A DNA stretch of 6,432 nt from Flammeovirgaceae bacterium UBA2371 (GCA_002345965.1 DDTF01000048.1:127455-133886); one strand, 5' to 3'. Positions 1 to 6,112 are shown, numbered from the stretch's first letter. The notes: a model not told the origin generated them from the sequence alone. Numbers and translations: made by a program.

Positions 1-722
1 ACAGCATCTGCAGCACTGCGTCCTCTCCATGGGGCACCTGCCGAGTGGGCTGCTTCTCCCTCAAAGGTATATTCGACAGAAATTAATCCTGTTCCTGACG
101 CGGGACCGTATGTAACACCCAGGTTAGACCCTACGTGCGTAAACAAGCAGATGTCTACATTATCAAAATAACCATCCCTGGTATAATAGGCTTTCGTTCC
201 TACAAGCTCTTCAGCGATACCAGGCCATATCATCAAAGTGCCAGGAATTTTATCGCGCTCCATGATTTGTTTTACCGCCAATGCCGCGGCAATGTTCAGA
301 GGAGTACCAGAATTATGTCCTTCGCCATGGCCAGGAGCTCCCTCTACGATAGGATCATGATAGGCTACGCCAGGTTTTTGGGAGGCTTTAGGTATGCAAT
401 CCACATCACTACCCAAAGCAATAACAGGACTTCCACTACCCCACGTAGCTGTCCAGGCGGTTGGAATACCTGCGATGCCCCTCTCTATTTTGAAACCGTT
501 TTTCTCCAACAGCTCAGTAAGGTATTTGCTGGACTCATATTCCTGAAACCCCAGCTCGGCAAAACTGAATATCTTATCCACCATCACCTGTGCCAATTTC
601 GGATCTACTTTTTCAGCCGCTTCGTTTTTAAGGGCAGTTAATTTTTTAGGTGACAGCTTGGGTGCCTGAGCAGCTACAAGGCCATAGGCCATCACACATA
701 CCAGTAGTAGTTTTAATCTCAT
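1..722 (-). CDS. Secreted M20-family amidohydrolase (AbgB-like), 5' part only
   Basis: This is the first 240 codons of a gene on the reverse strand that continues past base 1. The ATG at 722 is followed by a signal peptide of about 18-20 residues (MRLKLLLVCV, hydrophobic core, then VAAQA), so the enzyme is probably periplasmic. The rest matches M20 metallopeptidases of the amidohydrolase/AbgB type: FAELGFQE near residue 54, a first metal-ligand region GSDVD (104-108), a second region GHGEGHNSG (131-139), the catalytic/metal acidic pair E171-E172 in GIAEELVG, and the start of the dimerisation (lid) domain at EAAHSAGAPWRGRSA (223-237). Known members hydrolyse amide bonds of N-acyl amino acids, short peptides or p-aminobenzoyl-glutamate; the substrate here cannot be told. 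The Cys of the usual GCGH metal motif is replaced by E134. The gene lies 142 bp downstream of the co-directional thioesterase gene, so it may have its own promoter. The family call is firm; the C-terminal half is not visible. Confidence 0.9.
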   Translation of the reverse strand, partial: MRLKLLLVCVMAYGLVAAQAPKLSPKKLTALKNEAAEKVDPKLAQVMVDKIFSFAELGFQEYESSKYLTELLEKNGFKIERGIAGIPTAWTATWGSGSPVIALGSDVDCIPKASQKPGVAYHDPIVEGAPGHGEGHNSGTPLNIAAALAVKQIMERDKIPGTLMIWPGIAEELVGTKAYYTRDGYFDNVDICLFTHVGSNLGVTYGPASGTGLISVEYTFEGEAAHSAGAPWRGRSAADA

Positions 723-864
723 CTCTTATATTTTATAGTTAGGAAAATTTCGAATAAACAATTTAAGCATTGCGGCTTGTCCTCACGAAAATGATGGGGT
801 ACAAATGGCCAACTCTGAAATAGTCGGTAGTATTTGGATACAAAAGGTATACTGAGTAAGCAGA
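723..864. other. Intergenic gap, no clear signal
   Basis: This A/T-rich gap separates the thioesterase stop from the M20 amidohydrolase start; both genes are on the reverse strand. I looked for a Bacteroidota-type promoter (TTTG near -33 with TAnnTTTG near -7) and for a GC-rich hairpin followed by T residues. I found no convincing copy of either. The length makes a separate promoter for the amidohydrolase plausible, but nothing in the bases proves it. Confidence 0.4.
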
Positions 865-1299
865 TTAGCTGGTTTTTAACTTGGTCAATAAGGATTCAGG
901 AATGGACGCCACCTTTCTTTTGTCGTAATCAAAACAAACAATTCCGGTCTTGCCCCGTGCGGTTTCCTTGCCTGTGGAGAGGTTGGTGATCAGGTAAAAC
1001 ATGTCAAACCCATATTTATTAAAATCATCTACCGCAATCTCTACTTGCAGTTGATCTCCCAAAAAGGATTCAGATTTATAAACAACTACTGCATCTGCAA
1101 TGATCTGACCAACCGTGCCTTCAAAACTAACTTCCCCGGCAAACCCTAGCGTCCGATAAAAAATCACCCGCGCATCTTGCATCAAGGCCAATATTGCATC
1201 ATTGCCAACATGGCCTCCATAATTGATGTCACTCACTCTCACAGTAAGTGTAGTGCTGAAAATAAACTGAGATGGTAACTCTAGAGTGATACGGGCCAT
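865..1299 (-). CDS. Hotdog-fold (4HBT-type) acyl-CoA thioesterase family protein
   Basis: This 144-residue cytoplasmic protein has the length and pattern of single-hotdog 4-hydroxybenzoyl-CoA thioesterase relatives. The signature region is VRVSDINYGGHVGND (residues 20-34), followed by a long helix with QDARV (41-45). A second strand block, VVYKSESFLGDQLQVEI (72-88), is typical of the fold. Such enzymes are usually dimers or tetramers that hydrolyse acyl-CoA or acyl-ACP thioesters; the substrate is unknown here. Aligned by eye to the Pseudomonas 4-hydroxybenzoyl-CoA thioesterase motif GDCDPAG, the catalytic Asp falls on N26, while D24 and H30 are present. The ATG at 1299 places the motif at the normal distance from the N-terminus. 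The gene is divergent from the SDR gene across 84 bp. Confidence 0.85.
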   Translation of the reverse strand: MARITLELPSQFIFSTTLTVRVSDINYGGHVGNDAILALMQDARVIFYRTLGFAGEVSFEGTVGQIIADAVVVYKSESFLGDQLQVEIAVDDFNKYGFDMFYLITNLSTGKETARGKTGIVCFDYDKRKVASIPESLLTKLKTS

Positions 1300-1340
1300 A
1301 TTCTGTTATGATAAATTAATAGTCCAATTTAGTCTGCATT

Positions 1341-1370
1341 AAAATAATAACTACATTAATACGTCTCAAA
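1341..1370 (-). promoter_or_regulatory. Weak candidate promoter for the thioesterase gene
   Basis: Read on the reverse strand, TTTG (1370-1367) is followed after 17 bases by TATTATTTT (1349-1341). This loosely resembles the Bacteroidota primary sigma-factor pattern of TTTG at -33 and TAnnTTTG at -7. The -7 part is about 40 bases upstream of the ATG, a sensible distance, but the match is imperfect and the region is A/T-rich, so chance is a real possibility. Confidence 0.22.
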
Positions 1371-1383
1371 CTTTAAAAAGACC

Positions 1384-2304
1384 ATGCAAACCATCCTGGG
1401 CGCAAACGGAGTTATCGCCAACAACCTCTCCAAGCATTTACCTCGGTATACCAATGAAATCCGTTTGGTAAGTAGAAATCCAAAAAAAATTAACGACACC
1501 GATCAGCTAATGAAGGCCGACCTGTTGGACGCCCAACAAACGGCTGATGCCATAAAGGGATCCAAGGTAGTTTACCTCACTGCGGGCATCCCCTATCGCA
1601 CGGCAATCTGGAGAACACAATGGCCCATCGTTATGCAAAATGTGATTGATGGGTGCAAACGGCACAATGCCAGGCTGGTTTTTTTTAGTAACGTGTATCC
1701 TTACGGTCTGGTAAAAGGCAAAATGACTGAAGAAACTCCATTCAATCCCTGCAGTAAGAAAGGAGAGATAAGGGCAACAATTGAAACATCTCTTTTGAAT
1801 GAAGTAAAAAACGGAAACTTGCAGGCGCAAATTGTTAGAGCAGCAGACTTTTATGGACCGCACACGCCATTGAGTTATTTGAAAGTTATGGTGTTTGATA
1901 ATTTGGCAAAAGGAAAAAAAGCACAGTGGTTCATATCTGATCAACTTAAACACTCATTTACCTACACCCCAGATGCCGGCAAAGCAACAGCGTTGTTGGG
2001 AAATACCGACCATGCTTATAACCAGGTGTGGCACCTGCCCACCGATCAGAATACACTTACCGGAAAAGAGTTTATGGACATGGCGGCTAAAGCCTTTGGA
2101 GTAGCACCTAACTATATGGTACTCAAAAAATGGATGGTCCAAATGGCGGGGCTTTTTATTGGCGACATCAAAGAGATGACGGAAATGTTGTATCAAAATG
2201 AGCACGACTATTTATTCGACAGTTCCAAATTCGAAAAGGCGTTCGATTTCAAACTCACTACTTATCAGGAAGGGTTAGCCGAAGTGGCTCAATCATATCG
2301 ATAA
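1384..2304 (+). CDS. Atypical SDR / NAD-dependent epimerase-like protein
   Basis: This 306-residue protein has a Rossmann fold at its N-terminus: TILGANGVIA (3-12) gives the GxxGxxA dinucleotide-binding loop, R31 after the second strand suggests NADP(H) preference, DLLD (46-49) matches the adenine-contact position, and VVYLTAG (62-68) is the fourth strand. FFSNVYPYG (100-108) and YGP (157-159) match extended SDRs such as sugar epimerases. The catalytic YxxxK is not there: PCSKKGEIRA (122-131) aligns with the usual P-S-P-Y-G-x-S-K segment, giving K126 for Tyr and R130 for Lys. So it may bind nucleotide and catalyse a different reaction or none; no substrate can be named. The start at 1384 leaves only two residues before the first strand, which is short but normal for this fold. 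The TAA stop abuts the stop codon of the convergent DUF3570 gene with no bases between. Confidence 0.85.
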   Translation: MQTILGANGVIANNLSKHLPRYTNEIRLVSRNPKKINDTDQLMKADLLDAQQTADAIKGSKVVYLTAGIPYRTAIWRTQWPIVMQNVIDGCKRHNARLVFFSNVYPYGLVKGKMTEETPFNPCSKKGEIRATIETSLLNEVKNGNLQAQIVRAADFYGPHTPLSYLKVMVFDNLAKGKKAQWFISDQLKHSFTYTPDAGKATALLGNTDHAYNQVWHLPTDQNTLTGKEFMDMAAKAFGVAPNYMVLKKWMVQMAGLFIGDIKEMTEMLYQNEHDYLFDSSKFEKAFDFKLTTYQEGLAEVAQSYR

Positions 2305-3507
2305 CTACTGCTTCTTCTGTTCCTTATCGTAATTGACAAGCAACGTAAGGGTGTTGGCAATCATTCCATCGGAACGTTCGTAGTGAGTAAATCGTAATTC
2401 GATGGCATTGAAAGTATTTCTTCCTTTGTGTGCATAAGGCGCATACCTGAATCCTAAACCTGATGAGTTGCTGCTGAACCCCGAAAGATCATAGTCAGAA
2501 GTGAAAAACTCCTGTGTTGGTACATGCCTGGCATACGGTTTAAAAAAGTCCGATTGCCGCTGATTGTACAAGCGAATAAATGGAGTGAGTGTAATTACAC
2601 GAGAGATTTTAACTGGCGCCTCCAAACTGATGGTGTGAGCTGATATTCCAAAGTCATCCCAGTAGTACCGGTAGAAAGTACGCAAGATCCAACGCGGGCC
2701 CATAAATGTATTGAGTTGTACACCAACAGGAATCTTCCATCTACCTGTGGGTAACTTTTCAACTTGTTTGGAGTTGTCAATAAAATAAACACGATGGAAG
2801 GGCGTAGACAATAATCCGGATTGATAAGTAAGCCCGGGATAAACACCCAGAGACATTCGCTGATTGACGGTTTGCAGCCAGCCAAGCACCAGGTTGTAAG
2901 AGTTTCTCCTGTAATTATCAAACCATTCCTTGTTTCTCAACTCAACCGGATAGACAAGTTCTCGGACACCTTCAAATTGATAACGTCCCCATCTCAAATC
3001 ATCAAAATACATTTGCAAGACTGCTGACAGCTCACGGGTTTGATCTTCGTTGATGTGATTGATAGACAACGATTGCCCCACCGACAGGTAATCCGATTCA
3101 ATCGAAAATGAAGTATTGGCACCCCAGGTAATTTTTTTATTGTTAGCTACCTTGTTGAATCCTAAACTAGTATAAACACGCACATCATGCTTGGACGCTG
3201 AGGAAAGTACAAAATCAATATTATCCGTAGAGGCAGAACTGATCACATCAAAGCCAATGTCAAAATGTACGGTGCGCACAGAATCCCGGATATTGTCCAA
3301 TGACAAATGAGAAACATATACTTGCAAATCTTCAGTGCCAATCCCACCTGTAACGGCAGAGTGATCATTGTTTTGATTATAATAGGAAAAAACGACCTCT
3401 ACATCGGTGTGGGAAAGTTTTTTCTTGGCATAGGTTTGTTGATTTACCTGACCCCATGCAGTGAAAGCAGTGGTGATCAAACCTAGTACGAGGTATCTTT
3501 TCTTCAC
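2305..3507 (-). CDS. DUF3570 protein, predicted outer-membrane beta-barrel
   Basis: This is the last gene of the four-gene operon, encoding 400 residues. A signal peptide (MKKRYLVLGLITTAFTAWG, about 1-19) is followed by DUF3570 features: GGIGTEDLQVY (54-64), FDVISSAST (86-94), a second SSAS (102-105), SIESDYLSVG (135-144), and then many short alternating polar/aromatic stretches with frequent Tyr, Trp and Arg, as in outer-membrane strands, up to NTLTLLVNYD near the C-terminus. The family has no established function that I know of. The segment D87-V-I-S-S-A-S-T resembles the acceptor motif used by ApbE flavin transferases. The start is GTG at 3507: it lies 6 bp after the DUF4266 stop in the same reading frame, and the first internal Met is residue 167, far inside the barrel. 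No terminator was seen after the TAG stop, which abuts the SDR gene. Confidence 0.88.
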   Translation of the reverse strand: MKKRYLVLGLITTAFTAWGQVNQQTYAKKKLSHTDVEVVFSYYNQNNDHSAVTGGIGTEDLQVYVSHLSLDNIRDSVRTVHFDIGFDVISSASTDNIDFVLSSASKHDVRVYTSLGFNKVANNKKITWGANTSFSIESDYLSVGQSLSINHINEDQTRELSAVLQMYFDDLRWGRYQFEGVRELVYPVELRNKEWFDNYRRNSYNLVLGWLQTVNQRMSLGVYPGLTYQSGLLSTPFHRVYFIDNSKQVEKLPTGRWKIPVGVQLNTFMGPRWILRTFYRYYWDDFGISAHTISLEAPVKISRVITLTPFIRLYNQRQSDFFKPYARHVPTQEFFTSDYDLSGFSSNSSGLGFRYAPYAHKGRNTFNAIELRFTHYERSDGMIANTLTLLVNYDKEQKKQ

Positions 3508-3513
3508 TAGCGC

Positions 3514-3729
3514 TCAATTACATCCGCAGCCTCCGCTGGTCCGGGCACCTATTCCTCCAGATCCACCTTCCCTGATGGTGAACATATATTGCTCAAATCC
3601 GCGTGCGCCAGGTGCGCCTGGTTTCATTTCGTAATCATTCAGGTACATGCGCTGATAAGGCTTCACAGTCTGGCACGACAGCGAGGACAACGCGAGCAGG
3701 AAAAAGAATAGTCGCAGAATTGTTTTCAA
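3514..3729 (-). CDS. DUF4266 small lipoprotein with GGCGCN C-terminus
   Basis: The product is a 71-residue protein. Residues 1-18 form a signal peptide (MKTILRLFFFLLALSSLS) and C19 is the likely lipidated cysteine; the lipobox SLSC is not ideal at -3. No acidic export signal follows C19 (QTVKPY), so it may stay facing the periplasm, though this is a weak inference. The mature part has the DUF4266 pattern: KPYQRMYLNDYEM (23-35), FTIREGG (50-56), then a glycine-rich tail ending in G-G-C68-G-C70-N. Function is unknown; the paired cysteines could bind metal or be a redox substrate of the thioredoxin-like partner. The start is TTG at 3729, overlapping the apbE stop by 4 bp (TTGA); an in-frame TAA four codons upstream and no in-frame ATG between confirm it. 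The next gene, encoding the DUF3570 protein, begins 6 bp later. Confidence 0.87.
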   Translation of the reverse strand: MKTILRLFFFLLALSSLSCQTVKPYQRMYLNDYEMKPGAPGARGFEQYMFTIREGGSGGIGARTSGGCGCN

Positions 3730-4658
3730 GCCTTCAAGTTAAGATTTATATTTTTTGAAGTAAATACCTTGTTGCGATCATCCACAATGAGTACATGTGT
3801 TTGTGGTAATTGCTGCACAAAATGTAGTCCTACCTCCACTCCCATCGTAAATACTGCTGTGGCCAGCGCATCCGATAGCTCGGCACTGGGACTTACTATG
3901 GTCACACTTTTTATGCCGCTTACCGGTAAACCCGTCTTAGGATCAATTGTGTGTGAATACCTTTTTCCCTGAAGTTCAAAATATTGTTCATAATCTCCGG
4001 AGGTAGCCACGGAAGCATGCTTTATTGGTATCCAGGCAATCACCTTTTCTTTGTCGCTGGGATCCGCAATAGCCACCTTCCATAGGGAACCATCCAAACG
4101 TGTGCCCCATGCTGTGAGGTCACCGCTTGCGTTGATCACACCGCTTACAACGCCTTTTTCCAATAGCATTTTTTTTACCTTGTCAGCTGCATATCCTTTT
4201 CCAATCGCGCCAAACCCAATGCGCATACCTTCCTTCGGCAACTCAACCTGATTTGGAGCAATCAGTTTTATTTTAGAATACCCCACCTTGCTTAAGGTAC
4301 TTGTTATTGCCTTTTTATCAGGCAGGACAAACGACTCCCCTTTGAAATTATAAAGCCTTTTTAATGTTCCCGCTGTAATATCAAATGCGCCTTGCGTTAA
4401 TTTGGAAATATCTACACAGCGTTGAATAAGTTGGAAAGTCTCTTCGTCCACGGTTACAGCCTGCTTACCTGCAGCGGCATTAATCCTGCTGGTTTGCGAG
4501 TCTTCAGAAAACTCAGTGAGCAACGCTTCGATCCTTTTTACTTCTACTATACATTCATCGAGTAATTTTTCCCCTGTATTAGTTGGGGCCACAAGAATAA
4601 ATTCAAAAGCAGAGCCCATCAACCGGTCTACCCTCCGAAATTCTTTTTGATTACTCAT
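3726..4658 (-). CDS. apbE: ApbE, FAD:protein FMN transferase
   Basis: ApbE enzymes use FAD and Mg2+ to attach FMN covalently to a Thr or Ser of target redox proteins. The 310 residues show the family blocks in order: MGSAFEF (14-20), SRIN (57-60), FDITAGTL (92-99), the FAD-binding FGAIGKGYAADKV (149-161), INASGDL (175-181), ATSGDYEQYF (218-227), HTIDPKTGLPV (236-246) and SDALATAVFTMG (262-273), where D263 and T267 match the metal-ligand positions. Unlike most bacterial ApbE proteins it has no signal peptide or lipobox: it begins MSNQKEFRRVDRLMGS, directly on the catalytic fold. The start is fixed, since an in-frame TGA lies immediately before the ATG at 4658. It overlaps the thioredoxin-like gene upstream (ATGA) and the DUF4266 gene downstream (TTGA) by 4 bp each, so translation is probably coupled. 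The likely target is an operon partner, with the DUF3570 protein the best candidate. Confidence 0.95.
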   Translation of the reverse strand: MSNQKEFRRVDRLMGSAFEFILVAPTNTGEKLLDECIVEVKRIEALLTEFSEDSQTSRINAAAGKQAVTVDEETFQLIQRCVDISKLTQGAFDITAGTLKRLYNFKGESFVLPDKKAITSTLSKVGYSKIKLIAPNQVELPKEGMRIGFGAIGKGYAADKVKKMLLEKGVVSGVINASGDLTAWGTRLDGSLWKVAIADPSDKEKVIAWIPIKHASVATSGDYEQYFELQGKRYSHTIDPKTGLPVSGIKSVTIVSPSAELSDALATAVFTMGVEVGLHFVQQLPQTHVLIVDDRNKVFTSKNINLNLKA

Positions 4659-5086
4659 TCAGCAAAATGTGAACTCAACTGCGAAATGAATTCTTGTGAA
4701 GCCTGATTCTTATAGAATAAAGTGGACAGGACAGACTTATCAGGATGAAGAAGTACAATGTGAGGAAACTGACCTTTGGGATTATACTTTTCTGCCAATG
4801 CCTCATTTTGTTGAACCATTTTGCTGGTAAGTTTCTTGCGCTGTGGAAAGTCTGCTTTCAACAAAATAAAATGGTCCGCTGCATAATGCAAAAACTGGTT
4901 ATCGGACAATACGGTACGCTGAAAGCGAATGCATGGAGCGCACCAATCGGATCCGGAAAAAATCAACAACACCGGCTTCTGCGTTTCCGCAGACAATTGA
5001 AAAGCCTCCTCAGCATTCTCCAGAATTTGGGCCTCCGATGGAGACACAAATATTAAAAACCCGATAAGAACAATTAAAATCTTCAC
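4655..5086 (-). CDS. Secreted thioredoxin-like protein (WCAPC)
   Basis: First gene of the operon, encoding 143 residues. The signal peptide is about residues 1-19 (MKILIVLIGFLIFVSPSEA), with cleavage likely before Q20. The mature domain is a thioredoxin fold: VLLIFSGSDWCAPC (39-52) contains the redox pair C49/C52, and P108 in QFPHIVLLHPD is the cis-proline. The GSDWCxxC form and the long loop with a QQNEALAEKY helix place it near the Thioredoxin_7/DUF255-like group of periplasmic thioredoxins rather than cytosolic TrxA. It probably reduces or isomerises disulfides of an envelope partner; the twin cysteines of the DUF4266 lipoprotein in the same operon are an obvious candidate, by inference. 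The start is GTG at 5086: an in-frame TAA lies four codons upstream with no ATG between, and this start gives an intact signal peptide. The stop overlaps the apbE start. Confidence 0.9.
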   Translation of the reverse strand: MKILIVLIGFLIFVSPSEAQILENAEEAFQLSAETQKPVLLIFSGSDWCAPCIRFQRTVLSDNQFLHYAADHFILLKADFPQRKKLTSKMVQQNEALAEKYNPKGQFPHIVLLHPDKSVLSTLFYKNQASQEFISQLSSHFAE

Positions 5087-5139
5087 CCTCGCAATTTAGA
5101 AAAGAATTATCATTTGATGAGCGTTCATAACTGTTAATG

Positions 5140-5156
5140 ATTTAATAAAATTAAAT
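5140..5156. repeat. AT-only inverted repeat upstream of the redox operon
   Basis: ATTTAAT (5140-5146), three A residues, then ATTAAAT (5150-5156) make a perfect 7-bp inverted repeat. It lies in the 81-bp gap between the alkA stop and the GTG start of the thioredoxin-like gene. It could be an operator, part of a promoter region or a weak terminator for alkA. As it is all A/T in an A/T-rich gap, it may also be chance. No clear TTTG/TAnnTTTG promoter pair was found in this gap. Confidence 0.3.
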
Positions 5157-5167
5157 TCAAATAATGC

Positions 5168-6040
5168 CTAGAGACTGCGCCACAAATACAAAGTAGCATA
5201 AGCTTCCCATCCTTTGTACTTCACAAAAACTTCCCTGATCTCATCCAGGGTGGGCTTCCTGTTCAGCTGTAAAAACTGTTTGATTGCATTGCTCACTCCG
5301 GCATCTTCCAGTGGAAAAGCATCCGGATAACGGAATGTTTTCATCAACGCATAGTTGGCGGTCCAGTTGCCAATACCTTTTATCTTCATCAGTTTTTCTT
5401 TGGCGTCCACCAACGACAAGCCTTTCAACTTTTCTTTTGAAATGGTGCCATCCAAAAATGCTTCTGAAATATTAATCGTATAGCGCGCCTTTTGTCTGCT
5501 GAACTGAATCTTCAACAATTCCTCCATCGTAAGGTGCGTCACAACGCCAGGTTCAGGAAATAAAAAATATTCGTTGTCGGCATACACCAACTTCTTTCCA
5601 TACTCCCGCACAAACTGCTGCTTCAGCGTATACGCAAAACTCAGGTTGATTTGTTGTCCCAGCACGGCCCAAACCAGCGATTCGTACAAATCAGGCTGCC
5701 CAACAATGCGGTAGCCAAAGTACTTTTTGATCAAATGAGATAAAAGGGGGTCGTTGGCCGCCATTGCATAAAAAGGCCTCAAGTCCTTATCCAAATCAAA
5801 CCACTCTATTATATAGGGTTCAATTTTCTTTTTGATCGCATCGTTGGGTTCCGCAATGGGAAAGTCGACAGTCAGGTGATCATCGGATGACGTTACTTTA
5901 AAAAGAATTTTTTCACCTTCTTCATTCACCAGTTTGTATACAGCATCACCCTCTACCTTATGCAGGAGTTCTCTGGGTGAGCGTTCCAAAAAGTGAAGAC
6001 ACTCTTTAAAACGAAATTCTGAGGGTAAGGCTATATTCAT
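5168..6040 (-). CDS. alkA: AlkA-type DNA-3-methyladenine glycosylase
   Basis: The 290-residue protein has the AlkA two-part plan: an N-terminal beta domain (about 1-75, with FRFKECLHFLERSP at 9-22) and an HhH-GPD domain (about 110-290). VLGQQINLSFA (126-136) is the conserved first helix of the glycosylase core. LMKIKGIGNWTANYAL (217-232) is the helix-hairpin-helix that grips DNA. W226 aligns with the Trp of the E. coli AlkA GRWTANY motif, where OGG1-type enzymes have a catalytic Lys, so it should be a monofunctional glycosylase. FPLEDAGVSNAI (242-253) supplies the catalytic D246. It would excise N3-methyladenine and related alkylated bases in the cytoplasm. The ATG at 6040 is preceded by AAAGAGA. 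It is head-to-head with a 2OG oxygenase gene of a family linked by annotation to damaged DNA, which supports an alkylation-repair role. An AlkA-like paralogue with another base preference cannot be excluded. Confidence 0.92.
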   Translation of the reverse strand: MNIALPSEFRFKECLHFLERSPRELLHKVEGDAVYKLVNEEGEKILFKVTSSDDHLTVDFPIAEPNDAIKKKIEPYIIEWFDLDKDLRPFYAMAANDPLLSHLIKKYFGYRIVGQPDLYESLVWAVLGQQINLSFAYTLKQQFVREYGKKLVYADNEYFLFPEPGVVTHLTMEELLKIQFSRQKARYTINISEAFLDGTISKEKLKGLSLVDAKEKLMKIKGIGNWTANYALMKTFRYPDAFPLEDAGVSNAIKQFLQLNRKPTLDEIREVFVKYKGWEAYATLYLWRSL

Positions 6041-6112
6041 TCTCTTTACAAGTCTACAGGAAGTTGCTGAATATCTAATAACACGTTTCCTGAATCAGCA
6101 AGAATCGGGTTA

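Noticed and set aside
135..641. 168-codon open frame on the plus strand
   Set aside because: It is antisense to the M20 amidohydrolase, whose family motifs are clear on the reverse strand; the plus-strand translation has no recognisable domain pattern.
1507..1953. 148-codon open frame on the minus strand inside the SDR gene
   Set aside because: The plus-strand SDR has well-placed motifs over the same bases; the antisense translation is Cys/His-rich noise with no family signal.
2280..2330. Imperfect GAAG/CTTC symmetry around the convergent stops as a bidirectional terminator
   Set aside because: The possible stem is short and mismatched, with no T-run on either side.
2595..2921. 108-codon open frame on the minus strand within the DUF3570 gene
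   Set aside because: It is an alternative frame of a gene with a signal peptide and family motifs, with no start context or domain support.
3193..3204. Second SSAS in the DUF3570 protein (residues 102-105) as a flavinylation site
   Set aside because: The nearest upstream Asp (D98) is one residue too far for the D-x-x-S-S-A-S spacing seen at residues 87-93.
3505..3516. DUF4266 and DUF3570 as one protein split by a premature stop, since both lie in the same frame
   Set aside because: DUF3570 begins with its own signal peptide right after the GTG, and DUF4266 ends at its family-typical GCGCN terminus, so they are two genes.
3520..3552. GARTSGG stretch of the DUF4266 lipoprotein as an FMN acceptor motif
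   Set aside because: It lacks the upstream Asp and the S/T-G-A-T order, so it does not fit the known ApbE motif.
4745..5056. 103-codon open frame on the plus strand across the thioredoxin-like gene
   Set aside because: It is antisense to a clear WCAPC thioredoxin; no coding signal of its own.
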